This document shows positions 26,146-35,127 of a stretch of 64,000 nucleotides of DNA, piece by piece. The first letter of the stretch is position 1. Each line of letters begins with the position of its first letter. The position numbers and the translations under genes were made by a program. The notes beneath the pieces were generated by a model. It had not been told where the DNA came from, searched no databases, and saw only the letters and a list, made by a program, of their open reading frames with translations. The DNA is from an uncultured Chloroflexota bacterium (lineage in GTDB: Bacteria; Chloroflexota; Anaerolineae; Anaerolineales; Anaerolineaceae). Where the stretch lies: contig CADACE010000006.1 of assembly GCA_902786265.1 (NCBI GenBank), positions 62,001 to 126,000 of the forward strand. Reading direction: 5' to 3'.

Positions 26146-26217
26146 AGTGGTCAGTGACCGCTGGTCAGTGGTCAGAAATAATAAGGGTCGCTTTGCGGCA
26201 ATTTAAAAATCAGGGAA

Positions 26218-26248
26218 TGAGTCAGCAGAAAGGGTTTCTGTTGGCTCA
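26218..26248. other. Hairpin in the ygeY-ygeW spacer
   Basis: TGAGTCAGCAGAAA pairs with TTTCTGTTGGCTCA (two wobble or mismatched positions, 3-base loop) just before the ygeW ribosome site. The spacer also has GGTCAGTG repeated three times. It could tune ygeW expression. Confidence 0.5.
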
Positions 26249-26265
26249 TTCAGAGGAGAATAATA

Positions 26266-27456
26266 ATGTCTAAGGCTTACGAACTTGCAAACCATCTTGA
26301 AAAGCTGAACATCAACAACATGTACAATAATGACTTTTATTGGACATGGGACAAGACTGATGATGAAATCGACGCCATCTTCACCGTCGCCGACGCTCTG
26401 CGCGACCTGCGCGAACGCAACAAGAGCTGCCGCGTATGGGATTCCGGTCTGGCGATTTCCGTCTTCCGTGACAATTCTACACGCACCCGCTTTTCCTTCG
26501 CTTCCGCCTGCAACCTGTTGGGCCTGACCGTCAACGATCTTGACGAAAAGAAATCCCAGATCGCCCATGGCGAGACTGTCCGCGAAACAGCCAACATGGT
26601 TTCCTTCATGGCAGACGTCATCGGCATCCGCGATGACATGTTCATCGGCGAAGGCCACAAATATCAGAAGACCTTCATGGACGCTGTCGACGAAGGCTTC
26701 CATCATGGCGTACTGGAACAGCGCCCGACCCTGGTCAACCTGCAGTGCGACGTGGATCACCCGACCCAGTCTATGTCCGACTTCGACCACATCATCCACC
26801 ATTTCGGCGGTGTGGAAAACCTGAAGGGCAAGAAGATCGTCATGTCCTGGGCTTACTCCCCGTCCTACGGCAAACCGCTTTCCGTCCCGCAGGGTGTTGT
26901 CGGCCTGTTCACCCGCTTCGGCATGGATGTTGTCCTTGCCCATCCGGAAGGCTATGAGATCATGTCCGACGTGGAAGATCTCGCGAAGGCCAACGTTGAA
27001 AAAGGCGGCGGTTCCTTCACCAAGACCAACAACATGGCAGAAGCCTTCGAAGGCGCTGATATCGTCTATCCGAAATCCTGGGCACCCTTCGCTGCCATGG
27101 AAAAACGCACCAAACTCTACCAGGCCGGCGACGTCGATGGCATCAACGCCTTGGAAAAGGAACTGCTCAAGCAGAACGCCGAATACAAAGACTGGGCCTG
27201 CACCGAAGAACTGATGAAGAAGACCAAAGACGGCAAAGCCCTTTACATGCACTGCCTCCCGGCCGATATCACAGGCCTCTCCTGCAAGGAAGGTGAAGTG
27301 GACCGCAGCGTCTTCGAACGCTACATCGACCCGCTTTATCTGGAAGCCTCCTACAAACCGTACATCATCGCGGCCATGATCCTCACCTCCAAGGTCAAGG
27401 ATCCCGCCAACTGCCTGCGCAAGCTGGATGCCGGCGGAGCCCGCAAACTGTTCTGA
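26266..27456 (+). CDS. ygeW: Knotted carbamoyltransferase YgeW
   Basis: This 396-residue protein is a trimeric aspartate/ornithine carbamoyltransferase relative of the YgeW family. The carbamoyl-phosphate motif is DNSTRTRFSF and the second-substrate region has DHPTQSMSD and MHCLPAD. The physiological amine substrate of YgeW is unknown. The ribosome site GAGGAG stands 6 bases before the ATG. It follows ygeY and is closed by a strong terminator. ygeX (diaminopropionate lyase), hyuA and ssnA, its partners in E. coli, are not in the window. The gene has the same C-biased codons as ygeY. Confidence 0.93.
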   Translation: MSKAYELANHLEKLNINNMYNNDFYWTWDKTDDEIDAIFTVADALRDLRERNKSCRVWDSGLAISVFRDNSTRTRFSFASACNLLGLTVNDLDEKKSQIAHGETVRETANMVSFMADVIGIRDDMFIGEGHKYQKTFMDAVDEGFHHGVLEQRPTLVNLQCDVDHPTQSMSDFDHIIHHFGGVENLKGKKIVMSWAYSPSYGKPLSVPQGVVGLFTRFGMDVVLAHPEGYEIMSDVEDLAKANVEKGGGSFTKTNNMAEAFEGADIVYPKSWAPFAAMEKRTKLYQAGDVDGINALEKELLKQNAEYKDWACTEELMKKTKDGKALYMHCLPADITGLSCKEGEVDRSVFERYIDPLYLEASYKPYIIAAMILTSKVKDPANCLRKLDAGGARKLF

Positions 27457-27474
27457 TTCACTTCCTTTATGACA

Positions 27475-27509
27475 AAGCAGTCCGGAAATCCGGACTGCTT
27501 TTATTTTTC
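27475..27509 (+). terminator. Terminator of ygeY-ygeW
   Basis: AAGCAGTCCGG and CCGGACTGCTT form an 11-bp stem followed by TTATTTTT. On the other strand it ends in TTTGTC and may also serve the radical SAM gene. Confidence 0.9.
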
Positions 27510-27576
27510 AGTATATTTTGTTATTTCCTGAGAGGGATTGCGGACTGATTTGTCCCACATCATATATAACGCGAAA

Positions 27577-29721
27577 TTATCCGGGCATTTCCTTCAGCAG
27601 GTTCAGGATCGCTTTGCGGCGGGATTTGCAGTTGAATTCACCGTTTTCCGGCTGTTCCGGATGAGGACGGTAAGCAAGACACAATCCACCGCACAGATAA
27701 CGGACAGAACACGAGGAACATTTTTCGTTGTTATCCACTCCGCGGCGGGCATAATCAAAGAGCCGTTCATTCAAATCCGCGAGAGGCTGCCGTGAAAGAT
27801 CAGCAAACATGGTATCTTCCGTCATGCAGGTATAACAGGGATAAGCCTTTCCATCCGGTTCAATATGGAGGATATGTCCCAGCCCGCAGTTAGGGCGGAC
27901 CCGCAGGTTTTCCGCCCGCGCGGGCAGATCCTCTGTCAGATCACACATACTGAAACAGGCATTTCCCATCGGCTTCAGTGCGTCAAAATGGATAAATTTC
28001 ATACCCATTCTTTTCCCAAGTTCTTTCACGGCCTCACCTTCAGCACCTGTACGCTGAGCCGGGTCAAGCACCGACCACAGTCCAAGCTTCCGGGATCCGG
28101 CAATTTTCGCGAACAGTTCCAGATTTTCAACAGCCTTGTCATAGGTCCCGAGACCTCGGCGGGCGTCATGTGAATCCCGTGTGCCGTCAATACTGACGAT
28201 CACAAGGTCAAATACTTCAGCGATCCGTCTCAATCGTCCTTCCGGGATGCGGAACGCAAAGGATGTCCGCAGGATCAGTTCAGCACCTTTTTTATTGATC
28301 TTCCCCAGCAGATCCAACAGCCTGTCAAAATCCTGATAAACCAGCGGTTCCCCGCCGGTAATAACGATACGGCGGAAATGCATATCAGCCGCTTCCTGAA
28401 CAAGCTCTGTCAACCGTTCCGGCGAAAGCTCCTTGCCGGTATCTTCCCGGTTTCCCGCCCAGCAATGCGAACAATGCAGCGGACAGCGGCGGGTAATGTT
28501 GAAAAAGACCTTGTTCAGCTGGTTTCCGGGATATTTTACCGGTCCATAAGACGCACCCGGTGTCTTTCCCGTTTCCAACGCCCGCCGGATCCTCTCCCGC
28601 TTGATCCGTTCATCATAAGGATGCGGACGGTCGCCCGCCATCGAAAGGACAGGAGTCGGGCGGTTCCGCCCCTGCATCACATCCGCTATTTCCTTTCCCA
28701 AATCGATGAGCATTTCATCAAAGACCGTCTTATAGGTCCCGCAATATGGATCTTTTGCCGCACCTGAGGTAAAGGCGGAATACAGACAGCCGCCGTTACA
28801 GTTCGGATAATGAATACAGTCTCCGCAGGCTTCTTTTGTACCCGCGGCTTTTTCGCTGAGCAGCCGGTAAGCCTCACTGTTCAGGATGCCCTCCTCATCC
28901 AGACCCTCCAGAAGGTTCCCAAAACAGAACTTTTTGATCCCCGCAAAACGCTGGCAGGAATAAACATCCCCGTTCGGGGTTATCGCCGCGTATTCACCGA
29001 GACAGGCAGAGAAGGTGCATAAGCCCGATTTTTTGTTCAGCAGAGCCGAGGCCATGCTGTCAATCAGACCGACCCGGGTATGAAACAGATCGTTCCGGTA
29101 AGCATGATACGTATCCCGGAGCACCCCGGTGAACTGCTCAGGCGAAAGGCACAAAGGTGCTGCCGGTTCCCCATAAGTGGGAACGGCGCCATGGATCGAA
29201 TAGGGAGCTTCCGCTTCCCTGAAGACCCGCACCGCGTCCTCCGCATGATCCGCGGTGAAAGTGCAGATCCGCCCCGCATGGTTCCCTCCGGCTTCAAGCA
29301 AAGCCGCTCCGGCCCGGTTTTTTTCATAATAGCCCGGCCCCCTCTGGTCATCACACATTTCCTGAAAGCCATCAATGCTGGTCCCGACAGAAACTTCATA
29401 AGCCCGGAAAAGTTCAGCGAGCTCTTCATTCATCGCCCAAAGGTTTGACTGTATGGAAAGCACAGCACGGCGTCCGAAACGTTCCCGCAGCAGCGGCAGA
29501 ATGAATTGATAAAATTCCGGTCCCGGCAGCAGCGGTTCCCCTCCATGGAAAATGATCTTGAAGTTCTGACCTTTTGTGATCCGGTCCATGAAATCAAGTG
29601 CGGCAATAACAGTTTCACTGTCCATCTGCCCGCCTGTCTTTTGGGCGTAACAGTACCTGCATCCCGCCTGGCAGGCCATGGTGGGAACAAACATAAAAAC
29701 TTTCGGAACAAACTGCTGCAC
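27577..29721 (-). CDS. Protein with two radical SAM/SPASM modules
   Basis: This 714-residue protein contains two full modules. The first has CxxxCxxC at Cys17/21/24 (CQAGCRYCY), HGGEPLL (59-65), and SPASM cysteines about 299-327 (CGDCIHYPNCNGGC, DPYC). The second has Cys413/417/420 (CPLHCSHCW), TGGEPL (455-460) and SPASM cysteines about 668-698 (CSSCSVRYLCGGLC, FNC). Such enzymes use S-adenosylmethionine and extra Fe-S clusters to modify peptides or proteins. The start is taken as GTG 29721, just before the first cluster as usual; it lacks a clear ribosome site and lies inside the end of the upstream frame, so coupling is likely. The upstream gene encodes a Tyr/Asp-rich small protein, a possible substrate. 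Confidence 0.9.
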   Translation of the reverse strand: MQQFVPKVFMFVPTMACQAGCRYCYAQKTGGQMDSETVIAALDFMDRITKGQNFKIIFHGGEPLLPGPEFYQFILPLLRERFGRRAVLSIQSNLWAMNEELAELFRAYEVSVGTSIDGFQEMCDDQRGPGYYEKNRAGAALLEAGGNHAGRICTFTADHAEDAVRVFREAEAPYSIHGAVPTYGEPAAPLCLSPEQFTGVLRDTYHAYRNDLFHTRVGLIDSMASALLNKKSGLCTFSACLGEYAAITPNGDVYSCQRFAGIKKFCFGNLLEGLDEEGILNSEAYRLLSEKAAGTKEACGDCIHYPNCNGGCLYSAFTSGAAKDPYCGTYKTVFDEMLIDLGKEIADVMQGRNRPTPVLSMAGDRPHPYDERIKRERIRRALETGKTPGASYGPVKYPGNQLNKVFFNITRRCPLHCSHCWAGNREDTGKELSPERLTELVQEAADMHFRRIVITGGEPLVYQDFDRLLDLLGKINKKGAELILRTSFAFRIPEGRLRRIAEVFDLVIVSIDGTRDSHDARRGLGTYDKAVENLELFAKIAGSRKLGLWSVLDPAQRTGAEGEAVKELGKRMGMKFIHFDALKPMGNACFSMCDLTEDLPARAENLRVRPNCGLGHILHIEPDGKAYPCYTCMTEDTMFADLSRQPLADLNERLFDYARRGVDNNEKCSSCSVRYLCGGLCLAYRPHPEQPENGEFNCKSRRKAILNLLKEMPG

Positions 29722-30011
29722 AGTCGCTTTAATGATTCTCCGGTAAACCCGCCGTAATATGCCACATCGGAATGATCCTCATAATAGTTATTACTTTCAT
29801 AGCAGTCATAATGCAAATGACTGCCGTAGTCCCATTCGTCTGAATCAGAATAGTCCTCATATTGTTCATGCTGATCATCATGTCTTTCCAAGATATGCCG
29901 GTCAAGTTTTGTCCGCTGATAAAGATCCCGAAACATCTCCGCAGCCTGAATATCATGATGATCCTGCTCCAGTATTCTCTCACATTCAATTACTTTCCCG
30001 ATGAGGTCCAT
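29430..30011 (-). CDS. Small protein with Tyr/Asp/His-rich tail, candidate peptide precursor
   Basis: The frame is open for 193 codons, but the last 97 run out of frame inside the radical SAM gene and look like shadow, so the true end is uncertain. Residues 4-52 (VIECERILEQDHHD, RDLYQRTKLDRHI, HDD) match residues 80-126 of the protein at 30504-30965. Residues 48-88 then form a striking tail with YED, YSD, WDY, YDC, YES, YED, HSD and YYGG. A leader-like helix plus a repetitive aromatic-x-acid tail directly before a radical SAM/SPASM enzyme is how several modified-peptide systems look. No such function is proven; it may be a shortened HEAT-like protein. Start overlaps the upstream membrane gene by 22 bp. 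Confidence 0.55.
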   Translation of the reverse strand: MDLIGKVIECERILEQDHHDIQAAEMFRDLYQRTKLDRHILERHDDQHEQYEDYSDSDEWDYGSHLHYDCYESNNYYEDHSDVAYYGGFTGESLKRLCSSLFRKFLCLFPPWPARRDAGTVTPKRQAGRWTVKLLLPHLISWTGSQKVRTSRSFSMEGNRCCRDRNFINSFCRCCGNVSDAVLCFPYSQTFGR

Positions 30012-30430
30012 CGCTGCCGCGGTATTTCTTCCGGATCATCCTGATTTACAGCTTTATATTTTATTGCGAACATCCTAACCAACCACAATATCAGCCTTAT
30101 CAGCCACGGCAAAGCCAGAAGAAAATAAAACCAAAAAGGATACCAACCCGAATGTTCGGATAAGCAATACAAACCCCAGAAATTTTTCCATCCAGCACCC
30201 CACCATAAAAGCGATATTGAGATGACCGAAGCTAAAAAAGACAAAAAGTTCCCAAGCAAAAGGATCATAAGGATCAATTCGAAAACAAGGCAGGCAATTG
30301 TCATCACCCGAAAAAACAAAAGACTGCTCAGATTCTCTGGATGTATGATATTAAGAATGAGAAGGATGATGAACGGAAGCGGTACTGACACTACAAACAC
30401 ACTATAAATAATTGTTTCTGTCTTTGTCAT
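29990..30430 (-). CDS. Four- to five-helix membrane protein in the radical SAM cluster
   Basis: This 146-residue protein has membrane segments at about residues 8-28, 38-58, 60-76, and 92-117, and a short charged tail. No family is recognised. AGGAAAGGGAC precedes the ATG. It overlaps the next small-protein gene by 22 bp, so the two are co-translated. In a modified-peptide setting it might be an exporter or immunity protein, but it has no ABC or peptidase motif. Confidence 0.65.
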   Translation of the reverse strand: MTKTETIIYSVFVVSVPLPFIILLILNIIHPENLSSLLFFRVMTIACLVFELILMILLLGNFLSFLASVISISLLWWGAGWKNFWGLYCLSEHSGWYPFWFYFLLALPWLIRLILWLVRMFAIKYKAVNQDDPEEIPRQRWTSSGK

Positions 30431-30503
30431 TTTTCTGTCCCTTTCCTGAGAAAAAGCTAATGCTCAAACCGGTTACGCATAAACAACGTGCAGACCGTGA
30501 GTA

Positions 30504-30965
30504 TTATTGAACGTAATATTTTTTTGTATCAACATGTTCTGAATTACTGTCATCCGAATAACAGCAGGAAGAAGTGACCGCGTAATCAGTATATATGATT
30601 TCGTCATCATGTATTTGTCCGATATGTCTGTTAAGCTTCATCTCAAGATAAAGATCTCTGAGCTTTCCGGCAGTCAAAGAGTCCTCCGGATTATTTTCCA
30701 ATGTCTGCTCATAACTGATCACTTCTTCCAACTGTTTCACATTACTCAGAACAGTTTCCCTGTCATGTTTCTGTAATTTATCCCATGAAACAGATTGGCC
30801 CCGGCTTCTTTCCAGCGCTGCCTTTCGGACTTTTATGGACGGATCATTTTGAATGATTTCTGCCAACACATCCGGATCGTATAGATATTTCACAGCTTTC
30901 TGCCGTATAAATACATATTTACCTTTCTTTGCGATGTCGGAAATAATTTTTTTGGATATATTCAT
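30504..30965 (-). CDS. HEAT-like protein with Cys/Tyr/Asp/Ser-rich tail
   Basis: This 153-residue protein starts with a HEAT-repeat-like stretch (residues 1-60: RQKAVKYLYDPDVLAEII, DPSIKVRKAALER). Residues 80-126 are homologous to the leader-like part of the protein at 30011. The last 30 residues (YTDYAV, SSCCYSDDSNSEH, YYVQ) are rich in Tyr, Ser, Asp and Cys. It is the first gene of the cluster; GAGAGG precedes the ATG. It could be a second substrate or a scaffold for the radical SAM enzyme; both are inference. Confidence 0.6.
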   Translation of the reverse strand: MNISKKIISDIAKKGKYVFIRQKAVKYLYDPDVLAEIIQNDPSIKVRKAALERSRGQSVSWDKLQKHDRETVLSNVKQLEEVISYEQTLENNPEDSLTAGKLRDLYLEMKLNRHIGQIHDDEIIYTDYAVTSSCCYSDDSNSEHVDTKKYYVQ

Positions 30966-31120
30966 GATAACCTCTCTGTTTCAGAAAAAGAGCATGGCAT
31001 ACTGCTTACAGTTATCCAACCCGTCAAACTTACCAAAAACCGCGATATGATAAAAACAAAAGTTTTTCGTTCATGCCGGCACTTTTGTCCGTTTTTTATA
31101 AGCATCCTGAACAATTTAAT

Positions 31121-31130
31121 ATTATATAAT
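31121..31130. promoter_or_regulatory. Divergent -10 region between the HEAT-like and SNF2 genes
   Basis: The palindrome ATTATATAAT gives a TATAAT on both strands in the 283-bp divergent spacer. No clear -35 was found for either direction. Confidence 0.35.
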
Positions 31131-31248
31131 ATAACATATAAAAATGGTGAGCAGACTGCCCGCTCTGACCAATTCCGCGCATAAACGTACAGACACGAAG
31201 AAATCGTCATGACTCACTGCGACCGGACCACAAAAAGGATACAGGATA

Positions 31249-34200
31249 ATGGCTGACATTAAAACGACAAATCCGAAAACCGGACATTATATATCCATGA
31301 AAAACTGGCAGAGTCTGTTTTCCGACGACATGCTGCGTTCGGGAAAACTGCTATGCATGAAAAACGCGATCCGACAGTTTTCAGCCAATGACACATCAGC
31401 CCACGCGGAAGTGGCCGAAGGAGGCAAGATTTATTTTGTTGATATAAACAATGCTCCCAACAGTTATTCGACCCACTGGGATGTCAATTCTTTTTCCTGC
31501 AGCTGCCGGACAAAAAGGAACCGGCGCGTCTGGGACTACAAATCCGGCAATGTATATTACACATGTGAGCATGAGGCTGCGGTTTTATACCACTGGGAAG
31601 CAAAACACGGATTGTGGCTGTATGAAGAATCCGACGCTGAATTCAAAGCCAGAAAACACCGGGAAGAGCTTCAGCAAAGAAAAGAACAGCTGAAAGCTCA
31701 AAAAGAGACCGAGTCGAAAATCATCCTGCCGGCAAAAGATTATTTTTCCGCCCTGCCTGCAGGCGGATACTTTGACGTAAAACGGGCCGCAGAAAAGCTG
31801 AAAACAACCCAATACGCGGTCAACCGGGCAAAACAGCTGCTGGAACACGGAAAGATCCAAATCACCGGTAAAAATATTATCTACGGATCAAACGGGGACC
31901 AGGTTCTGCAGGTCAGCGCAAAAATCGGCGATGAGCTGAATAATCACGAAGTATCGATTTCGCTTAATTTTTATGAAATTGAAAACAGACGCTGCAGCTG
32001 CGGGCATTATTACTATACACCGCTGAGCGATCCCCTGTGCGAACATGAACTGATCCTTTTGAGAGAAATGCAGGCCATTGCCGCGCAGCCCAACCTTGGC
32101 GATGCCACCGACCTGACAGCCGCGCGATTTTTCTCGGCAATGGCATCCCCATCGTCACAACCGGGAAATGATAATCAGGAAAAGCAGGAAAAACAGAAAA
32201 CGCTGGTGCTTTCCCCTCGGATCATCATTGACGGCGGAGAGGTATCACTGACTTTCAAATTAGGACGCGATACGGGAATTGATGCATCCGCGGCCGGGAC
32301 AAAAACCAGATCGTCAAAAAGCACTTCCGCGAAAAGCAACGTTGTGAAAAACCTGAAAACACTGGTTCAGGCATATGCGGAAGGATCCGAATTTGAGCTG
32401 ACAAAAACCCAGACGATCGATTTCTCTGCGGAGGATTTCACCGATGAAAGTCTGCCCTGGCTCACCTTTGTCCAGCGCAGGGTCAGCGAATCGCTTGAGG
32501 TGAATAACCGTCTGCAATCCAGGACCTTTTACGGTTATAACCCGTCACTCAAAATGCAGGATTCCCTTACCGGGGCTATGCTTGACCAGTTTTATGAGAT
32601 CGCGGAAGGAAACACTTACGAAAGCGTCAACCGGACAAACAACAATGAGACCGGGATGCTGAAAGTGGGACATTCGGACATGCGCGTCTATTTGAAATCG
32701 GAAAAAATCGCCGATTCCCGGGGCACCTTTTACGGCGTTCTCGTGACAGGCTCCATGCCGGTGATCCTGCCTGGAAGCTCAGACAGTTACGTTCTGAGCG
32801 ATTCAAGCCTCAGTAAAATCAGCAGGGAAGAGGAAAATGTGCTGAAGCCCTTCCTTTCCGCCGCAGATGAACAGGGGAACATCCGTTTCCGGGTCGGGTT
32901 GGACAGCCTTCCGGAGTTTTACTACCGGATCGTACCGACCTTCCTGCAATCCCGGTACATCGATTTTCAGGACAATTGCTATTCGGAAGCGGAACAGTAT
33001 CTTCCTCCCGAACCGGAATTTCTCTTTCAGATGGATATTGACCAGGACATCTGTACGTGCCATGCCTTTGTTTCCTATAACAGGGACACAATAAACCTTT
33101 ATGATGAAAACAGCAGCGGGAAAGCTTATCGGGACCGGGTTCAGGAGGACCGGATCAGGTCAATCCTGGAAAGGCATTTTGACTATGTAGACCCCAAAAA
33201 GCAGCTGGTATGGAGTGTTTTGTCAGATGATTATTTATACTCGCTGCTGACAGAAACCGTTCCGGAACTCTCCCGATACGGTGAAGTACAGGGAAGCGAA
33301 GCCTTCAGCAGGCTGAAAATCCGTACCGCTCCTGCCATTCAGGTTGGTGTCGGCATCGAAAGCGGTCTGATGGACATTTCCGTCATATCCAAAGATGTCT
33401 CCCCGGAAGAGCTTCTGGACATTCTCAACAGCTACCGGGCGAAGAAAAAATACCACCGGCTCAAAAGCGGTGATTACGTGCGCCTGACGCAGGACGACCG
33501 GCTGGAATCTCTCGATACGATGCTTGACGAGATGCATATGAAAGCGGAGGATATCATCGGAAAAGAGGCTCACCTGCCGATGTACCGGGCCTTGTATCTC
33601 GATACCATGCTCAAAAAACATGAAGAACTCGCGGCAAACCGGGACCGAACCTACAGGACGCTCATAAAGAATTTTTCGACCATCCGGGATGCCGACTTCG
33701 AACCGCCGAAGGCACAATCGGAAATTCTCCGGCCCTACCAAACCTATGGGTTCAAATGGCTCCGCACCCTGACCGCTGCCGGATTCGGAGGCATTCTGGC
33801 TGATGAGATGGGGCTTGGGAAAACCATCCAGGCCATCACCCTGCTGCAGTCGCTGAAAGATGACGGCGCCGCCGGTATCAGCCTGATTGTTTGTCCGGCT
33901 TCTCTTGTCTACAACTGGCAGGAAGAGTTCAGACGGTTCGCGCCTGACCTTTCGGTAAAGCTGGTCGTCGGATCCGCATCTCAGCGAAAGACGACCATTT
34001 CCGAGCTGTCAATGCCGGAAGCCAAAGATAAGCCCGACATCCTTGTCACGAGTTACGACCTTTTCAAAAAGGACATTAACCTGTACCACGGGATACAGTT
34101 CACGGTCATGTTCCTTGATGAAGCCCAGTACATCAAAAATCAAAAAGCAGCTGTCACCAAATCCGTAAAAGCCGCATCCGCGCAATACCGCTTTGCCCTC

Positions 34201-35124
34201 ACGGGTACACCGGTCGAAAACCGTCTCGCGGAATTGTGGAGCATCTTTGATTTTCTCATGCCCGGATTTCTTTACGGTTATCAGGAATTCTCGAGCCGGT
34301 TTGAAACACCGATCGTCAAAAACAAAGATGAAGCCCTTTCCGCCCGGCTGCGTCAAATAGTCTCGCCTTTCATACTGCGCAGGCTGAAAACGGATGTGCT
34401 GAAGGACCTGCCGGAAAAGCTGGAAGAAGTCCGCTATACGCGGTTTGAAGAAGATCAGCGCAAGGTTTATGACGGTCAGGTCGTACACATGAAACAAATG
34501 CTTTCCGGACTCGGAACTTCCGGTGAAGACAAATTGAAGGTCCTGACAGAGCTGATGCGTATCCGTCAAATCTGCTGCGACCCGTCCCTTTTATTTGAAG
34601 ATTATCACGGCGGAAGCGCCAAACGGGAAGCCTGTATTGAACTGATCCAAAGTGCTGTTGGCGGAGGTCACCGGATGCTGGTCTTTTCACAGTTCACTTC
34701 CATGCTGGCTCTGCTGGAAGAAGACCTGAAAAATGAAGACATTTCCTATCTGAAACTCACCGGAGCCACACCCAAAGAGCAGCGCATCCGCATGGTCCGC
34801 GAATTCAACGAAGGGGATACGCCGGTGTTTCTGATCTCACTGAAAGCCGGCGGTACCGGCCTGAACCTGACCGGTGCGGATGTGGTGATCCACTATGACC
34901 CCTGGTGGAACATCGCCGCGCAAAACCAGGCGACAGACCGTGCCCACCGCATCGGCCAGACGAACACGGTTACCGTTTACAAGCTGATCGTTAAAGATTC
35001 GATCGAAGAAAAGATCCTCGCGCTGCAGGAAGCCAAACAGGACCTGGCAGAATCTGTTCTCTCCGGTGACAGCGGTGCGATCACATCCCTGTCGGCAGAT
35101 GAATTGATGGCTCTGCTCGGGTAA
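31249..35124 (+). CDS. SNF2-family helicase with two SWIM zinc motifs
   Basis: This 1291-residue protein has a SWIM zinc finger near residues 82-112 (CSCRTKRNRR, then CEHEAA) and a second CxC...CxH motif at about 247-264 (CSCGHYYY, CEHELI). A long middle region has no clear domain. The C-terminal SNF2 motor has motif I DEMGLGKT (about 852-859), motif II DEAQ (about 956-959), and the second RecA lobe with LKAGGTGLNLTGA and ATDRAHRIGQ. These ATPases move on double-stranded DNA and remodel protein-DNA complexes; the bacterial role is unclear. The start ATG has AGGATACAGGATA upstream. A 1-kb tandem repeat array begins right after its stop codon. Confidence 0.92.
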   Translation: MADIKTTNPKTGHYISMKNWQSLFSDDMLRSGKLLCMKNAIRQFSANDTSAHAEVAEGGKIYFVDINNAPNSYSTHWDVNSFSCSCRTKRNRRVWDYKSGNVYYTCEHEAAVLYHWEAKHGLWLYEESDAEFKARKHREELQQRKEQLKAQKETESKIILPAKDYFSALPAGGYFDVKRAAEKLKTTQYAVNRAKQLLEHGKIQITGKNIIYGSNGDQVLQVSAKIGDELNNHEVSISLNFYEIENRRCSCGHYYYTPLSDPLCEHELILLREMQAIAAQPNLGDATDLTAARFFSAMASPSSQPGNDNQEKQEKQKTLVLSPRIIIDGGEVSLTFKLGRDTGIDASAAGTKTRSSKSTSAKSNVVKNLKTLVQAYAEGSEFELTKTQTIDFSAEDFTDESLPWLTFVQRRVSESLEVNNRLQSRTFYGYNPSLKMQDSLTGAMLDQFYEIAEGNTYESVNRTNNNETGMLKVGHSDMRVYLKSEKIADSRGTFYGVLVTGSMPVILPGSSDSYVLSDSSLSKISREEENVLKPFLSAADEQGNIRFRVGLDSLPEFYYRIVPTFLQSRYIDFQDNCYSEAEQYLPPEPEFLFQMDIDQDICTCHAFVSYNRDTINLYDENSSGKAYRDRVQEDRIRSILERHFDYVDPKKQLVWSVLSDDYLYSLLTETVPELSRYGEVQGSEAFSRLKIRTAPAIQVGVGIESGLMDISVISKDVSPEELLDILNSYRAKKKYHRLKSGDYVRLTQDDRLESLDTMLDEMHMKAEDIIGKEAHLPMYRALYLDTMLKKHEELAANRDRTYRTLIKNFSTIRDADFEPPKAQSEILRPYQTYGFKWLRTLTAAGFGGILADEMGLGKTIQAITLLQSLKDDGAAGISLIVCPASLVYNWQEEFRRFAPDLSVKLVVGSASQRKTTISELSMPEAKDKPDILVTSYDLFKKDINLYHGIQFTVMFLDEAQYIKNQKAAVTKSVKAASAQYRFALTGTPVENRLAELWSIFDFLMPGFLYGYQEFSSRFETPIVKNKDEALSARLRQIVSPFILRRLKTDVLKDLPEKLEEVRYTRFEEDQRKVYDGQVVHMKQMLSGLGTSGEDKLKVLTELMRIRQICCDPSLLFEDYHGGSAKREACIELIQSAVGGGHRMLVFSQFTSMLALLEEDLKNEDISYLKLTGATPKEQRIRMVREFNEGDTPVFLISLKAGGTGLNLTGADVVIHYDPWWNIAAQNQATDRAHRIGQTNTVTVYKLIVKDSIEEKILALQEAKQDLAESVLSGDSGAITSLSADELMALLG

Positions 35125-35127
35125 TCC

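Noticed and set aside
29721..29777. Programmed -1 frameshift fusing the small protein to the radical SAM enzyme
   Set aside because: No slippery heptamer in the correct phase (GGGTTTA is there but out of phase), and the GTG start is in the normal place for the family. Kept only as a question.
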